From a virus, in the IMG/VR virus record IMGVR_UViG_3300035670_000961, positions 1 to 30,068 of that record: a DNA stretch of 30,068 bases; one strand, written 5' to 3'. Each line of letters opens with the position of its first letter. The stretch's first letter is position 1. Shown here piece after piece: positions 7,491 through 14,815 of the stretch. The notes below the pieces were generated by a model, which did no database searches, was not told where the DNA came from, and was given only the letters and a program-made list of their open reading frames with translations. A program made the translations under genes and the position numbers.

Positions 7491-7882
7491 TGTCTTAAGT
7501 AGTCAATGGCTGACTGGAGGTACTCAGGGTTATCCTTGAAGTACCCCAATCCAGCATTACATTGAATGCAAAGCAAGCCTCTTGGCTGTAGAGTTGTATG
7601 GTTATGGTCGCAAGACCAATCGGATAAGCCAGGTTTATCTGTTTTACAAATAGCACAACGATTGTCCTGTTGTTCTACTAGAAGATTATATCTTTCTATA
7701 TCCCATCCAGGATTTCTACGTTTGTTTTGAGCCCTAATAGTATCTTTATTATTTGCTCTATATTTTGTTTTATAAGTTCGCAAACATTCTTTACACCTAG
7801 ACTCTAAACCGCTCTTGCGGTTTTTTCTAGAATAAAAACTATCTTTTGTTTTAGTTTGTTTGCAACCAGCACAAGTTTTCAT
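7481..7882 (-). CDS. Endonuclease VII-like HNH nuclease, antisense insertion (133 aa)
   Basis: From ATG at 7882 the protein begins MKTCAGCKQTKTKDSFYSRK, with two zinc-binding Cys pairs (CAGC and CKEC). The C-terminal half has CAICKTDKPG, then WSCDHNHTT, GLLCIQCNAGLGYFKDNP, the zinc/HNH core of the recombination endonuclease VII family. Free-standing copies usually behave as mobile endonucleases. It is the only leftward gene within the rightward late module. Its last codons overlap the end of the glycosyltransferase gene, and its start lies 9 nt from the start of the next tail gene. A TTG six codons upstream is in frame, but the ATG fits better. Confidence 0.88.
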   Translation of the reverse strand: MKTCAGCKQTKTKDSFYSRKNRKSGLESRCKECLRTYKTKYRANNKDTIRAQNKRRNPGWDIERYNLLVEQQDNRCAICKTDKPGLSDWSCDHNHTTLQPRGLLCIQCNAGLGYFKDNPEYLQSAIDYLRHYS

Positions 7883-7891
7883 TATGGCATT

Positions 7892-10143
7892 ATGGCACAA
7901 GCATTAGGCTTTGTCAAAGATTATGGAGGTGCATCATCGCTGGGAGAGATATTACAGAAGGTCGCTCATCGAACGCGATTGCTGTTGATGTAGGTGTAGT
8001 TGCTACTGATTCTATCTGGCAGAACACCGACGTAGCCTATGATGTGGCTATTGGTGGTATGCCATTTGTGTATGCTATCAGCGATACTAATCCTTATATA
8101 CGTCAGACTGCTCCATATAGAAAAGAACAGTTTGATAATCAGACAGAACCAGGTGAGCAGTCGCTCACTGGTTGGTGGCTCCGTAGCCAGTCCTCTTTTC
8201 ACGAAGGGACTGGCATTACTTTTTATGACCCAGGACTTATTCCAGGGGAAGGTACATCTCGCTTTGCCGATAGCAAAGGTGTAGATGTATGGACAGAAGG
8301 ACAAGTAACTCTCCTTAACAATACTGCTAGCGCTCATTATATAACTGGTGTTGTCCGTGCTAATGGTAAGCCAAGTCAAATTGCTCGCAGCATTCAGTGG
8401 GCTGGTACTGATGGCATACTATTACTAGACGAATATGATGTTGATAAAATTGCAGCAGATGGAACTGACACCCATTTTATTGACTATGCTGCTGGCACAG
8501 ATAATCCAGTCCTTGCTATATGTGATGATGGTATTAATGCCTATTGGGTAACTGCAATCCTTGATGCAGGTGTAGACAAGACTGCTGTATACAAGAAGCC
8601 ATTAACTGGCGATGCTTCTACATCTAATACTTTGCTATTCAGTAGCAGTTCTATTGTTGCTAGTGAAGCAACTATGGAATATGTAAAAGACCGTATTGTT
8701 ATGGCGGTTAATAATAAGATTTTTGAATTTGCTACAAATGCATCTGCTCTACCTACTGCAGTCTATACCCATACCAGTACTAGCGTAGTATTTACTAGCG
8801 TAACTGCTTCTGGTACTGCCATATATGTATCTGCTTTTGAGGGCATCCAGTCATACATCTACAAGTTTACCTTGAGCACAAGCACTGGTTCTATGCCTTC
8901 ATTGACCAGTGCTATCACTGCTGCTCAGATGCCTACTGGCGAAAAGATATTTAAGATTGAATATTACTTAGGCTATATGTTAATCGGTACCAATAAGGGT
9001 ATCCGAGTAGCAACTGTAGATAACAATGGTTCTATTATCTATGGACCTTTGATGGTTGAGACTAGCCAGCCTGTATATGACTTTGCATTCCGCGATAGAT
9101 TTGTTTGGGCTACTACAGGAGTAGAAGGCGAAGGCGGAGTTGTCCGTATTGATTTAGGTAATGACTTGGGTGGCTTGCGCTTTGCTTATGCCAATGACTT
9201 ATGGCTAGACAATGGAGTCACTGGCTATGTCACAACCTCCTGCGCTTTTGCTGGAGAAACAGATAGACTCGTATTTGTCACTACTGCTGTTAATCGTGGC
9301 ACAATTACTAATAAAGAGTTAACCTCTAACGTAGCCACACTTACTACATCAGCAGCACACAACCTAGAAGTCAGCGATAGTATCTGGGTAGAAGGCGTAG
9401 ATGCTACATTCAATGGTCAATACACAGTTACTGCAGCAACAACTACAACATTTAGTTATACAAAGGCAGCCACAAACGTAGCCTCAACAGCAGTATCATC
9501 AGCCACAGCGCTAGTTAATGAGACTGGTACTATCAATATAGAATCATCTGGCGAGAAGATGCCTGATGGCTACATACAAACAGGCTTTATTAGATACAAC
9601 ACACTAGAGCCTAAGAACTTTAAGCGCCTACTAGGGCGCGGTGAGTTTACTTTTGGTTCTATGACCTTAAATACAGTCAGCGCAGACGGCACAGAGTTTG
9701 ACATAGTTAGTTATGACTCATCGGTTGACCCAGTAGAAGTAACTACTAGCCAGCCAGCAGGTGCTCAAGAATACATAGCCTATAAGTTTATTCTTACTAG
9801 AGATGGCACAGATAATACTAAGGGCCCTACCTTCAAGGGCTACCAGGCAAAGGCTACTATCGCTACACCTAGACAGCGAGTAATTAGATTTCCTGTTTTC
9901 TGTTATGACATAGAGACAGATAAATACAACGTAATGGTTGGCTATGAAGGTCGTGCTAATGACCGTATTGGACAACTAGAATCCATAGAAGAAAATGGCG
10001 ACGTTGTTACTTGGCAGGATTTACAGACTGGCGAGAACCGTCAGGTTGTAATAGAACAAATTACTTTCACTCGTATGACACCGCCTGACAGAGGCTTTTC
10101 TGGATACGGCGGTACATTAGACATATTGATAAGGACTGTGTAA
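7892..10143 (+). CDS. Large tail protein, apparently frameshifted near residue 16
   Basis: The main frame is open from before 8044 to TAA at 10141-10143 and encodes a large beta-rich protein. There are propeller-like repeats over roughly the first 400 residues (VDVWTEGQVTLLN, YIYKF, GYMLIGTNKG), then a small tail module (TLTTSAAHNLEVSDSIWVEG, FNGQYTVT), and a C-terminal beta domain. Protein-like sequence (AGRDITEGRSSNAIAVDV) continues in this frame upstream of 8044 back to about 7939. That frame has no start codon before the GTG at 8044. A good start, ATG 7892 (MAQALGFVKDYGGASS), lies in another frame and meets TAG at 7991. One missing base near 7939-7940 would join them. Likely a recent indel, sequencing error or recoding. 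If not recoded, translation could start at GTG 8044 (699 aa). Confidence 0.75.
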
Positions 10144-10346
10144 TGACACCTACTGAATGGGCTGGGCTAGCCGTAGCCATATTAACTTTAGTTGCTGGAT
10201 TTGCTGGCGCTGTGCGCTGGTTAGTTAAGCATTACCTATATGAACTACGCCCTAACGGGGGCTCTAGCCTTAAGGATAAAGTAGATTCATTAGAGCAGAA
10301 AGTAGAACTACTAACAGACTTAGTAAAGGAAGCGCTAAGACGATGA
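10143..10346 (+). CDS. Single-TM protein with C-terminal coiled coil, holin-like (67 aa)
   Basis: Residues about 5-30 (EWAGLAVAILTLVAGFAGAV) form one membrane span. They are followed by a short amphipathic stretch and a heptad-like helix SLKDKVDSLEQKVELLTDLV. This architecture is common in small membrane proteins of actinophage lysis cassettes. The gene sits two genes upstream of the endolysin and overlaps both neighbours (TAATG at the start, ATGA at the end). It may be a holin, an antiholin or a lysis-timing partner of the membrane protein at 10954. Confidence 0.65.
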   Translation: MTPTEWAGLAVAILTLVAGFAGAVRWLVKHYLYELRPNGGSSLKDKVDSLEQKVELLTDLVKEALRR

Positions 10347-10429
10347 GCATATATCAACCATATGAAAATCCATTAGAACCAATAGTACCTATCCTTCCTG
10401 ACTGGGAAGATGATGAAGAAGATATCTGA
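10343..10429 (+). CDS. Acidic micro-protein (28 aa) between lysis genes
   Basis: ATG at 10343 overlaps the preceding TGA (ATGA) and its own TGA shares a base with the endolysin ATG (TGATG at 10427-10431). The 28 residues begin MSIYQPYENPLEPIVPILPD and end in an acidic stretch. The double coupling suggests it is translated, perhaps mainly to carry ribosomes through to the endolysin start. No family known. Confidence 0.5.
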   Translation: MSIYQPYENPLEPIVPILPDWEDDEEDI

Positions 10430-10953
10430 TGAAACCTGTAGCCAAAGTAGCGTCACCTGCTGCTATTGCTGTGCTCCGTCAAGCGACAGCGTTGTTTCCG
10501 AAGCGCAAGAAACTATCAGACGGGTTGTTACCTTCGTTAGCGCATCAGAAAGCCAACCCGAATTCGGACCACAATACTGGGCTAGCAGTAGATTTAACCC
10601 ACGACCCTGAGAATGGTATTGATTGTGCTGTCATTTTTGAAAAACTTAAAGAAGATGAACGAGTGGATTACCTCATTTACAATAAAAAAATTTGGTCAAG
10701 AGCCAGACGAAAAGAAGGCAATAGGAAGTACAGTGGTAGTAATCCTCACACTAAGCATCTACATCTTTCTATTAATGCTACTCACCGTAGTGACACTAGC
10801 CCCTGGTTTTGGTGGCTGAATCAACCTAAAGTTATGAATCAGGTCAGGGCTAAATTACAGCCTAAACCTAAGAAAAAGGTAACTAGCAGTACCACAGTGG
10901 TACCAGTTTGTACCTGCTGTAAAGTTCATAACAAAAAACGAAAGGCAATCTAA
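10429..10953 (+). CDS. Endolysin, M15-type zinc peptidase (174 aa)
   Basis: The zinc-site signature of M15/VanY-like peptidoglycan peptidases is visible: SDHNTGLAVDLTHD (H48 and D55 as ligands) and NPHTKHLHLSI (H112 as third ligand), with a YLIYNKKIWS strand between. Such enzymes cut peptide cross-links or stem peptides in the host wall. The domain fills residues about 1-135. The remaining basic tail contains CTCC and could bind wall or metal. There is no signal peptide, so export would depend on the neighbouring holin-like proteins. This class is common as lysin in actinobacterial phages. Confidence 0.85.
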   Translation: MKPVAKVASPAAIAVLRQATALFPKRKKLSDGLLPSLAHQKANPNSDHNTGLAVDLTHDPENGIDCAVIFEKLKEDERVDYLIYNKKIWSRARRKEGNRKYSGSNPHTKHLHLSINATHRSDTSPWFWWLNQPKVMNQVRAKLQPKPKKKVTSSTTVVPVCTCCKVHNKKRKAI

Positions 10954-11139
10954 ATGGAAACATTAAAGCAAGTATCGCTGACTTGGTTCCGTGCCGCAGC
11001 AGCCGCTGCTATCGCACTCTACCTAGCAGGAGAGACTAACCTTAAAGTTCTAGGAACAGCAGCCCTTGCTGGCTTCCTTGGACCAGTATTGAAGTGGCTA
11101 GACTCATCTGCACCTGAGTTTGGCAGAGGCGCTGAGTAG
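10954..11139 (+). CDS. Holin-like membrane protein (61 aa)
   Basis: A 61-aa protein with hydrophobic segments at about 12-28 (WFRAAAAAAIALYLAG) and 33-47 (LGTAALAGFLGPVLKWL), and a polar tail EFGRGAE. This matches by eye the short holin-like proteins following lysins in many actinophages, where the pattern of Ala-rich helix, Gly, helix and KWLD is recurrent. It would form the membrane lesion that releases the endolysin. ATG at 10954 directly abuts the endolysin stop. It is the last gene before the convergent terminator. Confidence 0.75.
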   Translation: METLKQVSLTWFRAAAAAAIALYLAGETNLKVLGTAALAGFLGPVLKWLDSSAPEFGRGAE

Positions 11140-11173
11140 CCCTTTAAACGCCGTATAAGGCGATTACAGACAC

Positions 11174-11212
11174 AAATAGACCCCCTACCTTAGTTGGATA
11201 GGGGGTCTATTT
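11174..11212. terminator. Bidirectional hairpin terminator at the convergence of late and early units
   Basis: A perfect 14-bp stem pairs 11174-11187 with 11199-11212 around an 11-nt loop. The stem contains a CCCCC/GGGGG block and ends in AAAT/ATTT, giving a U-run (TTTT) on the + strand and an A/T-rich end on the - strand. It lies 35 nt after the last rightward gene and 22 nt before the end of the last leftward gene, so it can stop transcription from both sides. Confidence 0.92.
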
Positions 11213-11233
11213 TGCTTTCTATCTAGTCTTCCC

Positions 11234-11710
11234 CTAACTAGAGAGAAGTTCTACAGGGACTCGCCATCCTCCGATGGACTCATCCCTATATTCTGGAGTC
11301 ATATAGTCAGAGCCCTTGAACTGACCATATATCTCCACCTTTGAATAGTACTCTACATCTAACACTTTTGTGCCAAAGATAATTCTGTCCTTATCTTTCT
11401 CCCAGAAAGGTATGGCTGTCTGAGTCCTGACAGTTCTGACCTCAAAGTTTCCTACATCTGATATGTTCTTGCGCCGTTTGTGTAGGCTGTTTGGATACCA
11501 CGGCACAGACCAAGTTAGGTCATACTCTTTGGCTACCGCCCATTCAGATACATTCGCTCTGATGTTTGCATTTAGTTCTGGCTCTAATTTACCTAACCTT
11601 TTACCTTCTGCATAGTTAGGTTTATCTAGTGAGCCAAACTTAGTTAGCCAACGCTCTACTGCTAGTAGTGTGCAGACTCTGACTTCTTCCTGGCTGAGTT
11701 CTACTATCAT
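11234..11710 (-). CDS. Hypothetical protein, possible PD-(D/E)XK-like fold (158 aa)
   Basis: Last gene of the leftward unit. Residues about 50-105 read EWAVAKEYDLTW, then DVGNFEVRTVRT. An E-helix, a D, and an E-X-R strand are the spacing of a PD-(D/E)XK nuclease core, but R replaces the usual K, so catalysis is doubtful. The C-terminal half (VEIYGQFKGSDY) is beta-rich. ATG at 11710 overlaps the stop of the gene upstream (ATGA). I do not recognise the family firmly; the nuclease link is weak inference. Confidence 0.6.
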   Translation of the reverse strand: MIVELSQEEVRVCTLLAVERWLTKFGSLDKPNYAEGKRLGKLEPELNANIRANVSEWAVAKEYDLTWSVPWYPNSLHKRRKNISDVGNFEVRTVRTQTAIPFWEKDKDRIIFGTKVLDVEYYSKVEIYGQFKGSDYMTPEYRDESIGGWRVPVELLSS

Positions 11711-11892
11711 TCGTCATCCAGTTTAAACCCATAATGTTTTTTGAATAATCTATTGAACTCAATAGATATCCAAGCAGGACCTAAATCTAAATCAAATCCA
11801 TACCTAGTTATGGTGAACCCAAGTGCAAATCTAAATGAGTATCCCATATGTATAGAAGTATTCTTTGTTATATCCCGTCCGTAATATGGCAC
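11707..11892 (-). CDS. Small hypothetical protein (61 aa)
   Basis: I place the start at GTG 11892 because GGAGG lies 5 nt upstream; a longer frame would begin at 11952 but would overlap the zinc-ribbon gene and lacks a good site. The product contains SIHMGYSFRFALGFTITRYG and DLDLGPAWISIEFN, an aromatic beta-rich small protein typical of phage early regions. The stop overlaps the next start (ATGA at 11710-11707). Function unknown. Confidence 0.6.
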   Translation of the reverse strand: MPYYGRDITKNTSIHMGYSFRFALGFTITRYGFDLDLGPAWISIEFNRLFKKHYGFKLDDE

Positions 11893-11894
11893 TG

Positions 11895-12056
11895 TTATCC
11901 TCCTGTTACATAGAAGCCTGTGCCCTTGAAGTGCACTGGCGTTGATGTCCATAGTCTAATCATCATCTCTCCACAAAGATGACAGGCTGGGGGTATGTTG
12001 TCTGTTTGTTCTGTCAATGCACCGCAAGCCTTGCATTGAAAATCATAAAGTGGCAA
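11895..12056 (-). CDS. FmdB-type zinc ribbon protein (53 aa)
   Basis: A 53-codon frame from TTG at 12056 to TAA at 11895, with AGGAGAGGA about 8-16 nt upstream. It reads PLYDFQCKACG, then PPACHLCGEMMIRLW and a terminal VHFKGTGFYVTGG. The paired CxxC motifs and the KGTGFY end are the hallmark of FmdB-like regulatory zinc ribbons (usual form MPxYxYxCxxCG ... FKGxGFY). These small proteins are common in phages; the role is presumably protein or nucleic-acid binding. It overlaps the upstream gene by 14 nt. Confidence 0.72.
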   Translation of the reverse strand: MPLYDFQCKACGALTEQTDNIPPACHLCGEMMIRLWTSTPVHFKGTGFYVTGG

Positions 12057-12288
12057 TGCCGTAGTCCTCTCCTGATGGGGTGGGCAGAGTTACCATACTG
12101 CCACAACTAGCGCACTCCCCATCTGTAAAGTAGAACGCTAATTCTGAATCTACAAATCCGCCTAACATAATAAAGACGTCACATCCACAGGCACATACTT
12201 CTGTCGGCTCACCACGCAAGTCCATTGCCTTGCTGTAGTCTTTGATATGCAGTAGGTCTCTAATGTGTTTCGGTTGACTCATCTTCAT
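12043..12288 (-). CDS. Zinc-ribbon hypothetical protein (81 aa)
   Basis: Two Cys pairs, CACGCDVFIML and CASCGSMVTLP, flank a beta stretch VDSELAFYFTDGE, giving a rubredoxin-like or ribbon zinc site. The N-terminus (KHIRDLLHIKDY) is helical. I recognise the layout as frequent in actinophage early regions, without assigned function. The start lies inside the 3' end of the sigma-like gene; ATG at 12288 or 12282 are both possible. Coupled translation with that gene is likely. Confidence 0.7.
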   Translation of the reverse strand: MKMSQPKHIRDLLHIKDYSKAMDLRGEPTEVCACGCDVFIMLGGFVDSELAFYFTDGECASCGSMVTLPTPSGEDYGIATL

Positions 12289-12925
12289 CTTCTTCTACGA
12301 CTGGGCCATCTTCATCTGTATATGGACGCCAACCGCCTAGGTTTCTGATTAGTGAATTAACTGCACGCTGAACTTTCATCCGTGCACCATCTGGTGTTGT
12401 GTTTAAATCCTTGGCTATCAAAGCCCACTCGTTGTTCTCTGTGCTGAATCTAATCCTGAGTATGTTTTGTTTAGCCTCTGATAGTTTGTAGAAGGCTGAT
12501 GCTATATCTGAGCGGAGCACTAGCCAGTTGTTGCCGTCATTGCTTGGCTCTGTCTTATTGAACTTGAAGTTTAAATCTTTTATTTTGACTGGCATCTCAT
12601 ATGTTTCAGAGATAATGCTGGGCAGGAATGCTTCTATAACTGTAGCATCGTAGTAATACAGGTCTAATACTTCATAGCCAACTGTCTTTGCTTTTTCTTT
12701 CTCACAGTATTTCAGCGCTGCATTGCGTAGGGATTTGGCTATTAACTTATCTTTATCTTTTTGTTCTAAGGCAGACCATTCAGCATACTTACGGGGATGG
12801 GTCAGGAACCATAGCCACAGCATCTGCTGTATATCTAGGGCTTCTAGCATTGGATACCGTCTATGGTATTCCACTGCTAGTGACGCTACTAAAGCGTCAT
12901 ATTCCGCTATGTACTCCTGTGCCAT
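12260..12925 (-). CDS. Sigma-70-like/HTH transcription factor (221 aa)
   Basis: The C-terminal part, residues about 150-198, reads LSEAKQNILRIRFSTENNEW, then ALIAKDLNTTPDGARMKVQRAVNSL. This is the shape of sigma region 4 helix-turn-helix (recognition helix around TTPDGARMKVQRA). The N-terminal half is helical with LDIQQMLWLWFLTH, resembling region 2, but no clear -10 recognition residues are obvious. It may redirect host RNA polymerase to phage late promoters. The acidic tail EEDEDESTETH overlaps the next gene. GGAAGG precedes the ATG at 12925. Confidence 0.68.
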   Translation of the reverse strand: MAQEYIAEYDALVASLAVEYHRRYPMLEALDIQQMLWLWFLTHPRKYAEWSALEQKDKDKLIAKSLRNAALKYCEKEKAKTVGYEVLDLYYYDATVIEAFLPSIISETYEMPVKIKDLNFKFNKTEPSNDGNNWLVLRSDIASAFYKLSEAKQNILRIRFSTENNEWALIAKDLNTTPDGARMKVQRAVNSLIRNLGGWRPYTDEDGPVVEEDEDESTETH

Positions 12926-13208
12926 TCAAGCCTTCCCAATATCCTCTTTGCACCATTAGTCCTATTATTGCATAGTTTGCTAGGTCAAGCAGAGTATCTT
13001 CAATGGGTTCATAGTTCGGCGTGTTGCCTTTGTGGTTGTAGTGCAGGTTTTCTAGCCGTGTCATCTTGTCGTGCATCCTGACTATCAGCCCGTTCATTGC
13101 CCCGCCAGGAGCATTGGCTATGTTGTATGGGCCGTAGTCCTGATGCTTCCTAATCATTATGATTCTTAATTGACTTAGGATTTCTTCTAGATGTTCAGCG
13201 TCCTTCAT
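12897..13208 (-). CDS. DUF1599/MazG-like nucleotide-related protein (103 aa)
   Basis: Residues HQDYGPYNIANAPGG, then GLIVRMHDKMTRLENL and EPIEDTLLDLANYAIIGLMV form the all-helical pattern of DUF1599 (nucleotide modification associated domain), related to MazG-type pyrophosphohydrolases. The E/D residues in EDTLLDLANY fit the metal-binding helix. A role in nucleotide pool control is inferred. AAAGGAG lies 7 nt upstream of the ATG at 13208. It overlaps both neighbours slightly. Confidence 0.75.
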   Translation of the reverse strand: MKDAEHLEEILSQLRIIMIRKHQDYGPYNIANAPGGAMNGLIVRMHDKMTRLENLHYNHKGNTPNYEPIEDTLLDLANYAIIGLMVQRGYWEGLNGTGVHSGI

Positions 13209-13503
13209 CTAATACTCCTTTAATCTGGGAATCAAATTTAGCCATAGCCTCTGAAACTAGGACTTCTTCTACCATCATATCACCGTGTCCTTCTACAGCA
13301 CCGACTAGTAGGCTGCCAAGTAGGGTCAACATAGTATCGCCCTGCTCTATATCTTTTATGTATGCTTCTCTGATATCTCTTAAAGCGCTGAGTAAATCTA
13401 GACCTTTGCTTTCTGATACTGGTAGACCTACAATTCCTGGATTATTTTTTACATAGTTCCAAAAAGAATTATTATCTGGGTAATAGTTTCCTGATTCTTT
13501 CAT
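13195..13503 (-). CDS. Hypothetical helical protein (102 aa)
   Basis: A 102-aa acidic protein, mostly helical by pattern (GLDLLSALRDIREAYIKDIE, LLGSLLVGAVEGHGDMM). The N-terminus NYYPDNNSFWNYVKNNPG is polar. No motif recognised. ATG at 13503 lies within the end of the TOPRIM gene; GGAAGGAG is 14 nt upstream, rather far. It sits between primase and the DUF1599-like gene, so a replication or nucleotide link is possible but unsupported. Confidence 0.65.
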   Translation of the reverse strand: MKESGNYYPDNNSFWNYVKNNPGIVGLPVSESKGLDLLSALRDIREAYIKDIEQGDTMLTLLGSLLVGAVEGHGDMMVEEVLVSEAMAKFDSQIKGVLDEGR

Positions 13504-14101
13504 TTAACCAATCCGCTCCTTCCTGTAAGACGATGCTATTTACATCGTGCCCTTCGGGCATCTGAACAATATTTACATTGCCTAACTCTCGGCTAATCTT
13601 TTTGCCGAACTCTAGCCCTGGGCTATCGCCATCTGCCAACACAATAACTGTATCAAAGTCGTCAAGTATTTTTGTGTAGTAAGGCTTCCAATTGTTAGCA
13701 CCTGGAATACCGACTGCTGGGTGTCCTGTCTTTACTACTGTTGTAATACAGTCTATCTCACCTTCGGTAACACAGATGTAGCCATCTGCTGTTAGCACTG
13801 TCTGAGCATTGAACATAGTTGTCTTTGCCCCTGGCAGTCCTATGTACTTGGGGTCTTCCCCTCTGATACTGCGGAAGCGCAGGTCAACTACTCCTGTTGG
13901 AGTAATGTATGGAATTACTAACTTACCCTTGTAGCCTTCGTGTCCTGGAGATGGATTGTCCACCACTCCTAAATGAAACATCCTTGCTTCTTCTACCGAC
14001 AGTCCCCGAGTTGCCAGATAATCTGCTGCTTGATTTATGTGTTTGGCGTATTCTGTCGCTGCCTGTAGGAGAAATTGTCTCTGCGAATTTGACAGCCTCA
14101 C
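13472..14101 (-). CDS. DNA primase, TOPRIM/catalytic part (209 aa)
   Basis: Residues 109-115 (ICVTEGE) give the catalytic Glu of the TOPRIM domain, and IVLADGD (153-159) gives its DxD metal site; NNWKP and FGKKISREL fit DnaG-type primases. The N-terminal third (QAADYLATRGLSVEEARMFH) matches the region before TOPRIM in primase/helicase proteins. It would make RNA primers for leading or lagging strand start. It begins at GTG 14101 with GGAGGA 7 nt upstream, lying inside the zinc-finger gene in another frame. The primase is thus made as two proteins or was split by a frameshift that acquired a start. Confidence 0.85.
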   Translation of the reverse strand: MRLSNSQRQFLLQAATEYAKHINQAADYLATRGLSVEEARMFHLGVVDNPSPGHEGYKGKLVIPYITPTGVVDLRFRSIRGEDPKYIGLPGAKTTMFNAQTVLTADGYICVTEGEIDCITTVVKTGHPAVGIPGANNWKPYYTKILDDFDTVIVLADGDSPGLEFGKKISRELGNVNIVQMPEGHDVNSIVLQEGADWLNERIRKLLPR

Positions 14102-14315
14102 GATAATTTCCTCCTTCTCTGTGCATAATTAAGTCGTATACATCTCCACCAACGCCACATCCGTGGCATTTAAATCTGCCTTCATCAAAGTTAACACCAG
14201 CCGATGCGTGTTTATCTGGGTGGAATGGGCATTTTATTTTGCGCCAGCCGTGTCCCATTGCTGGCACGGCGGCGCCTACATACTCTAGGTATGCAGCAAT
14301 ACTATGTTTCTCCAT
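13923..14315 (-). CDS. DNA primase, CHC2 zinc-finger part (130 aa)
   Basis: Zinc ligands are C29, H32, C50 and C53 in KCPFHPDKHAS and RFKCHGCGVGGDVYDL, the CHC2 signature that lets DnaG-type primases recognise template DNA. The true domain seems to end near residue 82 (REAVKFAETISP). The remaining 48 residues (Ser/Arg-rich) overlap the TOPRIM gene in another frame and look less like an evolved fold. Length of the pair together (about 290 aa) matches single-chain phage primases. The order is CHC2 first, TOPRIM second, as in DnaG. Confidence 0.82.
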   Translation of the reverse strand: MEKHSIAAYLEYVGAAVPAMGHGWRKIKCPFHPDKHASAGVNFDEGRFKCHGCGVGGDVYDLIMHREGGNYREAVKFAETISPTGSDRIRQTHKSSSRLSGNSGTVGRRSKDVSFRSGGQSISRTRRLQG

Positions 14316-14661
14316 CTGTTTTCTTCAGCAGTTCTAGCCATACCTGTGCTGGCATACTGGCATACCACTCGCTGACATCTCCTTTGCCTTTACGTTTGTG
14401 TATTACTACACCTGTCCAAGCATTATCGTTTTTCATTTCTACTTCTAGTTCTGCTAGCCATCCTGCTAAGTCCATCTTAGCGTGGTTCTTTATCTCAATG
14501 GTTACACCTGGCACACCGCTTATATCGCCTTTGTCTAAGGTTGCTCCTGCGAGTCTGCGGTCTGCATATTTGTAGCCATTGGCTTTAAGCCAAGCAACTA
14601 CATCTCGTTCTGCTTGGCTACCTTTACGTTTAGATGCACTACTCAATTGCTGCCAATGCAA
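14302..14661 (-). CDS. Holliday-junction-resolvase-like PD-(D/E)XK nuclease (about 119 aa)
   Basis: The motifs are KGSQAERDVVAWLKANGY (E in the first helix), LDKGDISGVPG (catalytic D), and VTIEIKNHAKMDL (E-x-K strand). This is the order of archaeal-Hjc-like and related phage resolvases, and is typical of actinophage replication modules. It would cut branched DNA during recombination or before packaging. The frame opens with TTG at 14661; a second TTG at 14646 follows closely, so the exact start is uncertain. The 3' end overlaps the primase zinc-finger gene by 14 nt. Confidence 0.75.
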   Translation of the reverse strand: MHWQQLSSASKRKGSQAERDVVAWLKANGYKYADRRLAGATLDKGDISGVPGVTIEIKNHAKMDLAGWLAELEVEMKNDNAWTGVVIHKRKGKGDVSEWYASMPAQVWLELLKKTDGET

Positions 14662-14815
14662 TCTTAGTTACTTGTGCCTGAAGCGTATTGTAAAGAGTAT
14701 CGTTGTTATACAACTCATCAACTACTATGTTCCATTCACCATCTGTTAGTGCTCTACCTATTGATACTTCTACATCTTCTCTGCTGAATGAACAATCCCA
14801 TATTTTAGTTTCCAT
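14639..14815 (-). CDS. Small hypothetical protein (58 aa)
   Basis: I start it at ATG 14815 (METKIWDCSFSREDVEVSIG), which follows AGGAGAC by 6 nt; a longer frame upstream would lie wholly inside the helicase gene. LTDGEWNIVVDELYNNDTL suggests a small three-helix protein of a type often seen in phages. It overlaps the helicase end by 11 nt and the resolvase start by 23 nt, so all three are probably translated in series. Function unknown. Confidence 0.65.
   Translation of the reverse strand: METKIWDCSFSREDVEVSIGRALTDGEWNIVVDELYNNDTLYNTLQAQVTKIALAAIE

Noticed and set aside
8044-8046. GTG 8044 as the natural start of the large tail protein
   Set aside because: Protein-like sequence continues about 35 codons upstream in the same frame, and the GTG lacks a ribosome binding site. 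It stays possible as a fallback start.
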